Below, piece after piece: positions 1 to 7,428 of a DNA stretch of 25,286 bases. Below the pieces are notes generated by a model, which was not told the DNA's origin, searched no databases, and worked only from the letters and a program-made list of their open reading frames with translations. The DNA comes from Oscillospiraceae bacterium. GTDB lineage: Bacteria > Bacillota_A > Clostridia > Oscillospirales > Oscillospiraceae. Position numbers and translations under genes: made by a program. The stretch lies in the NCBI GenBank assembly GCA_017939025.1, contig JAGBAI010000144.1, positions 1-25,286 of the forward strand, read 5' to 3'. Position 1 is the stretch's first letter, and every line of letters begins with the position of its first letter.

Positions 1-662
1 CCCTCGGCGATGGCGGTCTTGCCGACGCCGGGCTCACCAATGAGAACAGGATTATTTTTGGTCTTTCGGGACAGGATCCGAATCACGTTGCGGATCTCCT
101 CATCCCGGCCGATAACCGGATCCATCTTCTGATCCCGGGCCCGCTTCACCAGATCGGTGCCGTACTTTTCCAGAGCCTCATAGGTGCCCTCAGGAGAATC
201 AGAGGTGACACGCTGGTTTCCCCGGACTGTCTGCAACGCTTTCAGGGCATTCTCCTTTGTAATGCGGTAGGTTTCGAACAGCTCCTTCACATTGCCCCGG
301 GCAGCTTCCAGCAGACCCAGCAGCAGATGCTCCACAGAAACATAGGCGTCCTTCATGGCATCGGCCTGAGCTTGGGCTGCTGTCAGTGCATCATTCAGAT
401 CCGCGGAGAGATAAAACCTGCCCGCCTCCCGACTGGTACGGACAGAGGGGATCTTCCGCAGAGCATTGGCAGCCGCTGCTTCCAGGCTTTCCACAGTAAT
501 ATCCATTTTCCGCAGGAGCTGCGGCACCAGTCCCCCCTCCTGCCGCAGCAAAGCCAGTAGCAGATGCACCTGCTCCAATTGCTGATGATCGTTTGCCACA
601 GCCAACTGCTGGGCACTCTGGACAGCTTCCAGAGACTTCTGGGTATAGTTATTGAGATTCAT
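1..662 (-). CDS. clpB: ATP-dependent chaperone ClpB, N-terminal part (cut by window edge)
   Basis: AAA+ disaggregase that, with DnaK, pulls proteins out of heat-induced aggregates in the cytoplasm. Only the first 220 residues are in the window; the gene runs off the left edge. Residues 1-145 are the Clp N-terminal double repeat, recognisable from the [13 protein letters not shown] start and the EHLLLGLL segment. The linker to the first nucleotide-binding domain follows, with [19 protein letters not shown] and the Walker A motif GEPGVGKT at about residues 209-216. The start is the ATG at 662, preceded by an AAGGAAGG ribosome site. Upstream lie a perfect CIRCE operator and a sigma-A promoter, so HrcA repression is expected. 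ClpC or ClpA are less likely because the N-domain and the [17 protein letters not shown] context are ClpB-like. Confidence 0.95.
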   Translation of the reverse strand, partial: MNLNNYTQKSLEAVQSAQQLAVANDHQQLEQVHLLLALLRQEGGLVPQLLRKMDITVESLEAAAANALRKIPSVRTSREAGRFYLSADLNDALTAAQAQADAMKDAYVSVEHLLLGLLEAARGNVKELFETYRITKENALKALQTVRGNQRVTSDSPEGTYEALEKYGTDLVKRARDQKMDPVIGRDEEIRNVIRILSRKTKNNPVLIGEPGVGKTAIAE

Positions 663-682
663 AGCTATCCTTCCTTTCATTT

Positions 683-709
683 TTAGCACTCTCGTCTCAA
701 GAGTGCTAA
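683..709 (-). promoter_or_regulatory. CIRCE operator (HrcA binding site)
   Basis: Perfect inverted repeat TTAGCACTC-N9-GAGTGCTAA, the consensus CIRCE element bound by the heat-shock repressor HrcA. It sits between the clpB promoter and the clpB start codon (21 nt upstream of the ATG), so HrcA would block transcription of clpB until heat stress. Confidence 0.96.
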
Positions 710-723
710 TTCTGTTTGATTTC

Positions 724-751
724 AATATACCGCTTTTTTGAGAAAAGTCAA
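724..751 (-). promoter_or_regulatory. sigma-A promoter of clpB
   Basis: Read on the minus strand: -35 TTGACT (751-746), 16-nt spacer, -10 TATATT (729-724). The predicted start near 717 places the CIRCE element at +8 to +34, the usual layout for HrcA-controlled chaperone genes. Confidence 0.75.
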
Positions 752-1020
752 GAGGCTGAACATGAATGCAACAATTTGTTTACAAACCTGTTCTCAAGTG
801 AGGTGTTATTGATTTTTACCGGCAGAGACTTCCGCACATCTGTACCACGCTCAACGCCTCACCTGATACACATGGTCGAAGTGTACAAAACCTGTCCGTT
901 TTTTTCTATCCGCTTAAAACTTCCTTAATATTTTCCCCCTTATTTTTTAACACCCCTAAGATATAATATAAACAAATACAGATTTCATTCTTTTTCATTT
1001 TCTTACCTCTCTTTTTCTCT

Positions 1021-1072
1021 GAAAGAATCCCGGTTTGGTCTGGTCAACCATGCCGGGGTTCTTTCATTTTTC
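1021..1072 (+). terminator. Intrinsic terminator, orphan in the clpB-dpp spacer
   Basis: A 13-bp stem (1021-1033 with 1053-1065, one G-U pair) containing CCCGG/CCGGG closes a 19-nt loop and is followed by ATTTTT. The T-rich tail is on the plus strand only. No plus-strand gene lies upstream in the window, so it either ends a small RNA started near the TATAAT at 962-967 or catches stray transcription. Confidence 0.7.
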
Positions 1073-1180
1073 GCTTGTTTTTGTTTATTTTTCACTGATT
1101 TTTCCAGAAAGACACTTGTCCGTGTACAAAAGTCACAAAATATTTGTTACCAAACCGTGAATTTTCGGCTTATTGCTTCG

Positions 1181-1209
1181 TTGCAAAACGTATCCATCTA
1201 TAATATAAT
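1181..1209 (+). promoter_or_regulatory. sigma-A promoter of the peptide ABC operon
   Basis: -35 TTGCAA (1181-1186), 17-nt spacer, -10 TATAAT (1204-1209). The predicted start near 1216 gives a leader of about 130 nt that includes two perfect palindromes before the first gene. Confidence 0.7.
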
Positions 1210-1266
1210 TTATTTTATATTCGTATGTGACGGGAAAAAGCCAAAAAAGACGGTGCAAAACCGAAT

Positions 1267-1290
1267 AAAAAGTGATGTACATCACTTTTT
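1267..1290. repeat. Perfect 24-bp palindrome in the dpp leader
   Basis: The half-site AAAAAGTGATGT is followed directly by its exact reverse complement, centred at 1278/1279. It lies downstream of the promoter and about 60 nt before the first start codon. It could be an operator for a dimeric regulator or an RNA hairpin in the leader; the sequence alone does not decide. Confidence 0.6.
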
Positions 1291-1291
1291 T

Positions 1292-1311
1292 GGTCATTTT
1301 GCAAAATGACC
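1292..1311. repeat. Perfect 20-bp palindrome in the dpp leader
   Basis: GGTCATTTTG followed by its exact reverse complement, one base after the previous palindrome. The two are unrelated in sequence, which suggests two different binding sites or two consecutive leader hairpins. It ends 22 nt before the GAAAGGA ribosome site. Confidence 0.6.
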
Positions 1312-1348
1312 TTTCCTTTTTCGGCAACACAAAGAAAGGACAGATCCT

Positions 1349-2278
1349 ATGAATTCCAAAACCCTAATGTACATTCTCAAACGTATCGCTCTGGCGATCC
1401 TGACGGTTTGGGTGGTCATCACGGTTACCTTCTTCGTCACCCGTGCCGTTCCCGGCGGCCCCTTCATGGGTGAGAAAGCGGTTTCCGAAGCTGCGCAGGC
1501 TGCGCTGGAGGCCAAGTACGGTCTGGACAAGCCAGTCATGGAGCAGTACTTTACCTACCTGAAGGACATTGTCACCAAGCTGGATTTCGGTCCCTCTCTG
1601 AAGCTCAGAGGCCGTATGGTCATCGATGTCATTGCTGACGGTATGAAGACCTCTGTGAAGCTGGGTGTCATCGCTGCTTTCCTGGCACTGGGCTGCGGCA
1701 TTGTGCTGGGCTCCGTGGCCGCTCTGCGCCGTAATTCCTTCCTGGATAAGGTCATCATGGTCATCGTTACCGCCTTCGTTTCCATGCCCTCCTTTATTAT
1801 GGGTACGCTGCTTCTGTTGGCGTTTGCGGTGCTGATCCCGATTTTCCCTGCCAATGGTTCCACCACAGAGGGTCTGGTGCTGCCCATCATCACCCTCTCC
1901 CTGTATCCCATGGCCTACATCACCCGTCTGACCCGCTCCTCCATGCTGGACGTTCTGGGCCAGGACTATATCCGCACCGCAAGAGCCAAGGGTGTCGCAC
2001 CCATGAAGATCATCTTCGGCCATGCTCTGAAGAACTCTCTGATCCCCGTCATCACATATTTTGGCCCCATGCTGGCCTACATCGTCACCGGTTCTCTGGT
2101 CGTTGAGCAGATCTTCGCCGTGCCCGGTATCGGCAGAGCCTTCGTCAGCTCCATCACCAACCGTGACTACCCCCTGATCATGGGCACCACCATCGTGCTG
2201 GCCTGCCTGATCGTCATTATGAACCTGGTCAGTGACATCCTGTACAAGGTCGTTGACCCCCGTATCACCCTGGAGTAA
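1349..2278 (+). CDS. dppB: Peptide ABC transporter permease (DppB/OppB family)
   Basis: Inner-membrane permease, one of two that form the channel of a di/oligopeptide (possibly nickel or other small-peptide-like) importer. Its 309 residues match the usual DppB length. It starts with the family-typical YILKRIALAILTVWVVITVTF first membrane helix, then an extracytoplasmic loop with the VPGGPF motif, then the transmembrane core. The cytoplasmic EAA loop that contacts the ATPases is seen as GQDYIRTARAKGV (about residues 206-218), and the C-terminus ends in DILYKVVDPRI. The start ATG has a GAAAGGA site 8 nt upstream. It is the first gene of a five-gene operon; the next gene starts 11 nt after its stop. 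Confidence 0.93.
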   Translation: MNSKTLMYILKRIALAILTVWVVITVTFFVTRAVPGGPFMGEKAVSEAAQAALEAKYGLDKPVMEQYFTYLKDIVTKLDFGPSLKLRGRMVIDVIADGMKTSVKLGVIAAFLALGCGIVLGSVAALRRNSFLDKVIMVIVTAFVSMPSFIMGTLLLLAFAVLIPIFPANGSTTEGLVLPIITLSLYPMAYITRLTRSSMLDVLGQDYIRTARAKGVAPMKIIFGHALKNSLIPVITYFGPMLAYIVTGSLVVEQIFAVPGIGRAFVSSITNRDYPLIMGTTIVLACLIVIMNLVSDILYKVVDPRITLE

Positions 2279-2289
2279 GGAGACAGACC

Positions 2290-3348
2290 ATGAAAAAGAA
2301 AATTTTCTCCATGCACGTGGATGTGGATGATTTCCTCCCGGCATCCGACGAAGAAAAAGCCTATATGGTAAAAATGCGCCCCTCTACCACCTTCTTTAAG
2401 GATGGTATGAAGCGCCTGATGAAGAACAAGATCGCTGCGATTTCCATGTTCCTGATCATCATCATTGCCCTGGGCTCTATCATTATCCCCTTCTTCTGGC
2501 CCTACAAGTACGACAAGATGCTGGGCAATACCCCCGGCAAGCCCATGGATCCTTCCTACAACAACCTGGCTCCCTTCGAGTACAGCACTTCTGAGCAGAA
2601 GAAGATCGATGCCGGCGAGAAAGTTTTCCCCCATATCTTCGGCACTGATGCCCAGGGCCGTGACTACTTTATCCGTATCGTCTACGGCACCCGCATTTCT
2701 CTGGCCGTCGGTTTCTTCGCCTCCATTATCGTTCTGATCATTGGTCTGACCATCGGCTCGGTGGCAGGCTATATCGGCGGCAAAGTGGATATTGTTATCA
2801 TGCGCATTGTCGATATCATTTATTCTCTGCCCGATACTCTGATGGTCATTCTTCTGGGTTCCGTCATGAAGGTCACCCTGGGCCCCCTGCTGGAGGGCAC
2901 CATTCTGGAGCGGCTGGGTACCAATATGGTCTCTCTGTTCCTGATCTTCGCACTGCTGTACTGGTGTTCCATGGCCCGTCTGATCCGCGGTCAGATCCTC
3001 AGCCTGCGCGAGCAGGAATACGTTCTGGCAGCCCAGGCCACCGGTGCCAAGGCCGGCTGGATCATCCGCAAGCACCTGCTGCCCAACTGCATCAGCGTGG
3101 TCATCATCTCCACCTGTCTGCAGATCCCCAGCGCCATTTTCACCGAAAGCTACCTGTCTTTCCTGGGTCTGGGTGTCAACGCCCCCATGCCTTCCCTGGG
3201 CTCCCTGGCTTCTGATGCGCTGAATGGCTACGCATCCTATCCCTACCGTCTGATCATCCCCGCAATCGTGATTTCTCTGATCGTTCTGTCTCTGAACCTG
3301 TTCGGCGACGGTCTGCGGGATGCCTTTGACCCCAAGCTGAAGAAATAA
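2290..3348 (+). CDS. dppC: Peptide ABC transporter permease (DppC/OppC family)
   Basis: Second channel-forming permease of the peptide importer. At 352 residues it is longer than the common 300 because of a cytoplasmic N-terminal extension (about 1-45) that leads into the OppC N-terminal domain, where FFKDGMKRLMKNKIAAIS precedes the first membrane helix. HIFGTDAQGRDYFIRIVYGTRISL marks the start of the conserved permease domain, and the EAA loop is EQEYVLAAQATGAKAG. The end RDAFDPKLKK is family-typical. A TAAGGAG site precedes the ATG. Spacing to dppB (11 nt) and to the ATPase gene (13 nt) shows one transcript. Confidence 0.93.
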   Translation: MKKKIFSMHVDVDDFLPASDEEKAYMVKMRPSTTFFKDGMKRLMKNKIAAISMFLIIIIALGSIIIPFFWPYKYDKMLGNTPGKPMDPSYNNLAPFEYSTSEQKKIDAGEKVFPHIFGTDAQGRDYFIRIVYGTRISLAVGFFASIIVLIIGLTIGSVAGYIGGKVDIVIMRIVDIIYSLPDTLMVILLGSVMKVTLGPLLEGTILERLGTNMVSLFLIFALLYWCSMARLIRGQILSLREQEYVLAAQATGAKAGWIIRKHLLPNCISVVIISTCLQIPSAIFTESYLSFLGLGVNAPMPSLGSLASDALNGYASYPYRLIIPAIVISLIVLSLNLFGDGLRDAFDPKLKK

Positions 3349-3361
3349 GGAGGAAAAGCAA

Positions 3362-4363
3362 ATGGCAATGTTAGAAGTGAAAGACCTGCGTACCTCCTTC
3401 TTTACCCCCGCAGGCGAAGTGAAGGCCGTCAACGGCGTTTCCTTCAATCTGGATCACGGCAAAGTTCTGGGCATCGTGGGTGAATCCGGCTCCGGTAAGT
3501 CCGTCACCGCCTACTCCATTATGCAGATCCTGGAAAAAACCGGTAAGATCGTCGGCGGTTCCATTAAGTTTGACGGCCAGGAACTGGTGGGCATCGGTGA
3601 GAAGGGCATGAAGTCCATCCGCGGCAACAAGATCTCCATCATCTTCCAGGACCCCATGACCTCTCTGAACCCCACCTACACCATCGGCCACCAGCTGATG
3701 GAGGCTATCATGCTCCACACACCCCGCAATAAGCAGCAGGCCAAGGAGCGGGCCATTGAAATGCTGCGTCTGGTCAACGTCAACGAGCCTGAAAAGCGTA
3801 TGAACCAGTACCCCTTCGAATTCTCCGGCGGTATGCGTCAGAGAGTTATGATCGCCATGGCCCTGGCCTGTGAGCCCGATATTCTGATTGCTGACGAGCC
3901 TACCACTGCTCTGGATGTGACCATTCAGGCACAGATCCTGGAGCTGATGCAGCAGCTCCAGAAGGAACTGGGTATGGCCATCATCATGATCACCCATGAC
4001 CTGGGCGTTGTTGCCCAGATGTGTGACGAGGTCATCGTCATGTATGCTGGCTCCATCTGTGAACAGGGCAGCGCCGACGAGATCTTCTACAACCCCAAGC
4101 ACGAGTACACTAAGGGTCTGATGCGTTCCATCCCCACCGTGGACAGTGACGGCAGCCGCCTGCAGCCCATCTCCGGTACCCCCATCGACCTGCTGAATAT
4201 GCCCAAGGGCTGTCCCTTCGCTCCCCGCTGTGACGCTGCCATGAAGATCTGTATGCGTCAGCGCTGCGAGCGGATGCAGATTAACGATATGCACCAGGCC
4301 GCCTGCTGGATGAATGTAAAGGATGCCTTTGAAAAAGGTGAACTGGAGGAGGTTACCGAATGA
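3362..4363 (+). CDS. dppD: Peptide ABC transporter ATP-binding protein (DppD/OppD family)
   Basis: Cytoplasmic ATPase subunit that powers peptide import with its partner encoded next. It has 333 residues: Walker A GESGSGKS at 40-47, Q-loop in [12 protein letters not shown], signature FSGGMRQR at 154-161, Walker [13 protein letters not shown] at 174-185, and the H-loop in ITHDLGVV. The C-terminal OppD/DppF extension GCPFAPRC plus further cysteines (ICMRQRC, QAACW) makes a four-cysteine set like that reported to hold an iron-sulfur cluster in some OppD proteins; binding here is inference. AAGGAGG lies 8 nt before the ATG. Its last codons overlap the next gene in an ATGA junction, which implies translational coupling. 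Confidence 0.94.
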   Translation: MAMLEVKDLRTSFFTPAGEVKAVNGVSFNLDHGKVLGIVGESGSGKSVTAYSIMQILEKTGKIVGGSIKFDGQELVGIGEKGMKSIRGNKISIIFQDPMTSLNPTYTIGHQLMEAIMLHTPRNKQQAKERAIEMLRLVNVNEPEKRMNQYPFEFSGGMRQRVMIAMALACEPDILIADEPTTALDVTIQAQILELMQQLQKELGMAIIMITHDLGVVAQMCDEVIVMYAGSICEQGSADEIFYNPKHEYTKGLMRSIPTVDSDGSRLQPISGTPIDLLNMPKGCPFAPRCDAAMKICMRQRCERMQINDMHQAACWMNVKDAFEKGELEEVTE

Positions 4364-5340
4364 GCGACGTCAAGAATCTGGTTGAGGTCAAGCACCTCAA
4401 GGAATACTTCCCCATCAGCACCGGCATGTTTAAGACCAAGCCTCTGAAGGCCGTTGATGATGTCTCTTTCTCCATCCGCAAGGGCGAGACCCTTGGCCTG
4501 GTCGGTGAATCCGGCTGTGGCAAGACCACCGTCGGCCGTACGCTGCTGCACCTGTATAAGCCTACCGCCGGTGAGATCTGGTTCGACGGCAAGCAGATTG
4601 TAACCAAGCAGGACATTCTGGAATACCGCAAGAAGTCTGCCATGGTTTTCCAGGATCCGTATTCCTCTCTGAATCCCCGCATGACCGTCTCTGATATCAT
4701 TGGCGAGCCTCTGGACGTACACAAGCTGTACGCTTCCCAGAAGGAACGTGAAGAGAAAATCCTGGAACTGATGGCCCGGGTTGGTCTGAACTCCGAGCAC
4801 GCCAACCGCTATGCCCATGAGTTCTCCGGCGGTCAGCGTCAGAGAATCGGTATTGCCCGCAGCCTCGCTATGGGCCCCGAATTCGTTGTCTGTGACGAGC
4901 CCGTTTCCGCTCTGGACGTTTCCATCCAGGCCCAGGTCATCAACATGTTCGATGAGCTGCAGGAAGAAATGGGTCTGACCTATCTGTTCATCGCTCACGA
5001 CCTGCTGGTTGTTCGCCATATTTCTGACCGGATTGCCGTTATGTATCTGGGCAAGATGGTGGAAATGGCCGACGCTGACGAGATCTACAACCATCCCCTG
5101 CATCCTTACACCAAGTGCCTGATGTCCGCTGTTCCCCTGCCCGATCCCATCAAGGCCCGTGAGAACAAGCGCATCGTGCTTTCCGGTGATATTCCCTCTC
5201 CCCTGAACGCTCCCTCCGGCTGCCCCTTCCGCACCCGCTGCCCCTACGCTACGGATGCCTGTGCGGAAAGCATGCCCGAGTTCAAGGAAGTCTCCTCCGG
5301 TCACTTTGTGGCCTGCCACAACCTGGAGAAGTTCGGCTAA
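4360..5340 (+). CDS. dppF: Peptide ABC transporter ATP-binding protein (DppF/OppF family)
   Basis: Second ATPase of the peptide importer, 326 residues. It begins with the family-typical [14 protein letters not shown], then Walker [10 protein letters not shown] at 49-57, signature [15 protein letters not shown] from 155, Walker [12 protein letters not shown] with D179-E180, and H-loop [13 protein letters not shown]. The C-terminal extension has [15 protein letters not shown]. It overlaps the DppD gene by 4 nt and has a GGAGGAGG site inside the DppD end. A 77-86-nt spacer with only a weak CCCC/GGGG hairpin separates it from the binding-protein gene, so the operon probably continues. Confidence 0.94.
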   Translation: MSDVKNLVEVKHLKEYFPISTGMFKTKPLKAVDDVSFSIRKGETLGLVGESGCGKTTVGRTLLHLYKPTAGEIWFDGKQIVTKQDILEYRKKSAMVFQDPYSSLNPRMTVSDIIGEPLDVHKLYASQKEREEKILELMARVGLNSEHANRYAHEFSGGQRQRIGIARSLAMGPEFVVCDEPVSALDVSIQAQVINMFDELQEEMGLTYLFIAHDLLVVRHISDRIAVMYLGKMVEMADADEIYNHPLHPYTKCLMSAVPLPDPIKARENKRIVLSGDIPSPLNAPSGCPFRTRCPYATDACAESMPEFKEVSSGHFVACHNLEKFG

Positions 5341-5426
5341 TATCCCTTCGTTTCATCATCTGTCCCCTAATGACCTTTGGGGCGCAGGTTGTGAATAATA
5401 AAATTTCTTGAAAGGAAATGAAAAGT

Positions 5427-7238
5427 ATGAAGAAACTCATCGCCCTGCTTCTGGCTGTCGTGATGGTTCTGTCCCTGGTCGCCTGCGGCGCCAAGGAAGA
5501 AGCTCCCGCTGCTGCTGAAGCACCCGCAACCGAAGCTGCTGTCGAGATGACCGCTGCTGAGAAGGCTGCCGCTGAGGCAGAAATCCGCTACGCTCTGGCT
5601 CTGCTGCTGGACCGTAACTACATCGTTGAGGAGATCACCCAGGCTGGCCAGCTGCCCGCTTCCTCCTTCGTTCCCATGGGTCTGACCGACGCTGACGGCT
5701 CCCAGTTCTATGAGAACGCCGGCCCCAACGCTGACTTCAATGGCTACTACAATGTTGCCAAGGAGGCTTTCGAGGCCAACTACGCTGAGGCTTACGAAAT
5801 CCTGTGCAAGTACTACGAGGTTGACGAGAACGGCATGTTCACCAACTTCCCCTCCCTGACCTACCTGTACAACACCAACGAGGCTCACAAGGCCATCGGT
5901 GAGTACATCCAGTCCGCTCTGGCTGCTGTTGGCATCAACATTCAGCTGGAAAACCAGGAGTGGAACACCTTCCTGAACACCCGTAAGAACGGCGACTTCT
6001 CCATGGCCCGTAACGGCTGGCTGGGCGACTACAACGACCCCATCTCCTTCCTGGATATGTGGATCACCTCCTCCGGCAACAACGACGTTCAGTTCGGCAA
6101 GGGCGCTCATGCTGACCTGGCCATCTACGACCTGGATCTGACCTCCTACGGCTACGATGTCAAGGTTGAGGACGGCACCTGGGCTGAGACCTACGACGTT
6201 CTGATTGGCATCATCAAGACCTGCACCGACGTTGAGAAGCGCTTCGAGCTGATGCACGTCGCTGAGGACATGCTGATGGCTACCAACGCTCTGGTTCCCC
6301 TGTACTTCTACACCGATCCCTACCTGCTCGACGAGTCCGTTGAGGGCTTCTTCGCCATCCCTCTGGGCTACAAGTTCCTGTACAAGACCACCGTCAATGG
6401 CGACAACACCTCCCTGCCCGTCTGCCTGGGTTCCGAGCCCGACACTCTGGATCCCGCTCTGAACTCCGCTGCTGACTCCGCTATCACCATCCTGCACCTG
6501 TTCTCCGGCCTGGCCAAGTGGGATCAGGACGCTGACGGCAACCTGGTTATCGTTGCTGACTGCGCTGAAGAGCTGCCCGAGGGTGTCATGAACGAGGACG
6601 GCACCGTTACCTACACCTACACCCTGAAGGAAGGCCTGAAGTGGTCCGACGGCGTTGACCTGACCGCAAAGGACTTCGAGTTCGCATGGAAGCGCGCTGC
6701 CGATCCCAACACCGGCGCTGACTATGGCTACATGTTCGACGTCATCAAGGGTTACAACGACGGCGCTATCGATGTCACCGCTACCGATGACCGTACTCTG
6801 GTTGTCACTCTGAACAACTATGTCGCTTACTGGAACGAGCTGCTGGCCTTCCCCACCTACATGCCCGTCCGTGAGGATGTGGTCGCCAACGAAGCTTGGG
6901 CTACCGACTACACCACCTATGTTTCCAACGGTGCATACTCCATGACCGGCTGGGATCACAACTCCGTCATCACTCTGACCAAGAACGAGAACTACTGGAA
7001 CGCTGAGAACGTCACCATGAACGAGCTGAAGCTGTACCTGTCCGATGATGACAACAACATGCTGACCAACTGGAAGGCTGACACCTGGCTGATCGTCGAT
7101 TCCTTCCCCACCAACGAGATCCCCGCTCTGAAGGCTGATTACACCGGCCGCGCTGACAAACCCGATGAGTTTGTCGTCGGTTCTCAGATCGGCACCTACT
7201 ACGCCTGCTGGAACATCAACGAGCCCCTGCTGCCCTGA
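5427..7238 (+). CDS. Peptide-binding lipoprotein of the DppA/OppA family, halves in circularly permuted order
   Basis: Membrane-anchored receptor that should capture peptides outside the cell and hand them to the permeases encoded upstream. Residues 1-20 are a lipoprotein signal with lipobox LVAC (C20), then an Ala/Glu linker. The order is then unusual. Residues 41-318 are what is normally the C-terminal half of the family (RYALALLLDRNYI at 54, RNGWLGDYNDP at 195-205, VPLYFYTDP at 290). Residues from about 319 to 603 are what is normally the N-terminal half (SEPDTLDPA from 336, KWSDG at 405-409, ending CWNINEPLLP). In canonical members SEPxTLDP follows the signal and RYAL..DR comes after the CWNIN strand. 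Total length is normal, so nothing large seems lost. The ATG at 5427 is preferred over 5418, which sits 2 nt after the GGA of the ribosome site. Whether it is folded and active is unknown; a tandem-gene assembly artefact is possible. Confidence 0.85.
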   Translation: MKKLIALLLAVVMVLSLVACGAKEEAPAAAEAPATEAAVEMTAAEKAAAEAEIRYALALLLDRNYIVEEITQAGQLPASSFVPMGLTDADGSQFYENAGPNADFNGYYNVAKEAFEANYAEAYEILCKYYEVDENGMFTNFPSLTYLYNTNEAHKAIGEYIQSALAAVGINIQLENQEWNTFLNTRKNGDFSMARNGWLGDYNDPISFLDMWITSSGNNDVQFGKGAHADLAIYDLDLTSYGYDVKVEDGTWAETYDVLIGIIKTCTDVEKRFELMHVAEDMLMATNALVPLYFYTDPYLLDESVEGFFAIPLGYKFLYKTTVNGDNTSLPVCLGSEPDTLDPALNSAADSAITILHLFSGLAKWDQDADGNLVIVADCAEELPEGVMNEDGTVTYTYTLKEGLKWSDGVDLTAKDFEFAWKRAADPNTGADYGYMFDVIKGYNDGAIDVTATDDRTLVVTLNNYVAYWNELLAFPTYMPVREDVVANEAWATDYTTYVSNGAYSMTGWDHNSVITLTKNENYWNAENVTMNELKLYLSDDDNNMLTNWKADTWLIVDSFPTNEIPALKADYTGRADKPDEFVVGSQIGTYYACWNINEPLLP

Positions 7239-7272
7239 GTTCTGAGCTGACGTAAGTCGAATCTCAAAACAG

Positions 7273-7301
7273 AACGCTCCCGCCACGGCGGGAGCGTTTT
7301 T
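7273..7301 (+). terminator. Intrinsic terminator of the peptide ABC operon
   Basis: AACGCTCCCG-CC-AC-GG-CGGGAGCGTT forms a GC-rich stem of 10-12 bp followed by TTTT, 34 nt after the binding-protein stop codon. Confidence 0.9.
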
Positions 7302-7395
7302 GCGTCCGGTGGCCGCCGACAATGCCGTGGCTTCGGCTGATCAATATACCTGCACCACTGGGTAGTCAGACCAATTCGAAATATGCCCATATAAT

Positions 7396-7422
7396 ACGCC
7401 CCACGGATTAACCGTGGGGCGT
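7396..7422 (-). terminator. Hairpin at the 3' end of the acyltransferase gene, probable terminator
   Basis: An 11-bp perfect stem (ACGCCCCACGG with its complement, 5-nt loop) begins 7 nt after the end of the minus-strand acyltransferase gene. The downstream tail on the minus strand is only ATTATAT, so termination may be weak; it could also serve as an end for stray plus-strand transcripts. Confidence 0.55.
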
Positions 7423-7428
7423 CGTACA

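Larger units (their letters stand above)
663..1348. other. Intergenic region between clpB and the peptide ABC operon
   Basis: This 686-base stretch has no convincing protein gene; the short open frames in it lack ribosome sites and recognisable sequence. It holds the clpB promoter and CIRCE at the left, an unassigned AT-rich middle (about 755-960), a TATAAT box at 962-967 followed by a plus-strand terminator at 1021-1072, the peptide-operon promoter at 1181-1209, and two adjacent perfect palindromes at 1267-1311. Confidence 0.7.

Noticed and set aside
716..928. 70-codon plus-strand frame in the clpB-dpp spacer
   Set aside because: No ribosome site, overlaps the clpB promoter, and unconvincing composition.
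2167..3447. 426-codon antisense frame opposite dppC, with similar ones opposite dppB, dppD and dppF
   Set aside because: Gln/Asp/His-rich shadows of codon-biased genes; no family recognised and no ribosome site.
5365..5383. CCCC/GGGG hairpin between dppF and the binding-protein gene as a terminator
   Set aside because: Four-base stem with an 11-nt loop and no T-tract; too weak to call.
5367..7322. 651-codon open frame antisense to the peptide-binding protein
   Set aside because: It is low-complexity (Val/Gly/Gln/Asp-rich), has no ribosome site, and mirrors the strong GCC/GCT/ACC codon bias of the real gene, which has a signal peptide and family motifs.
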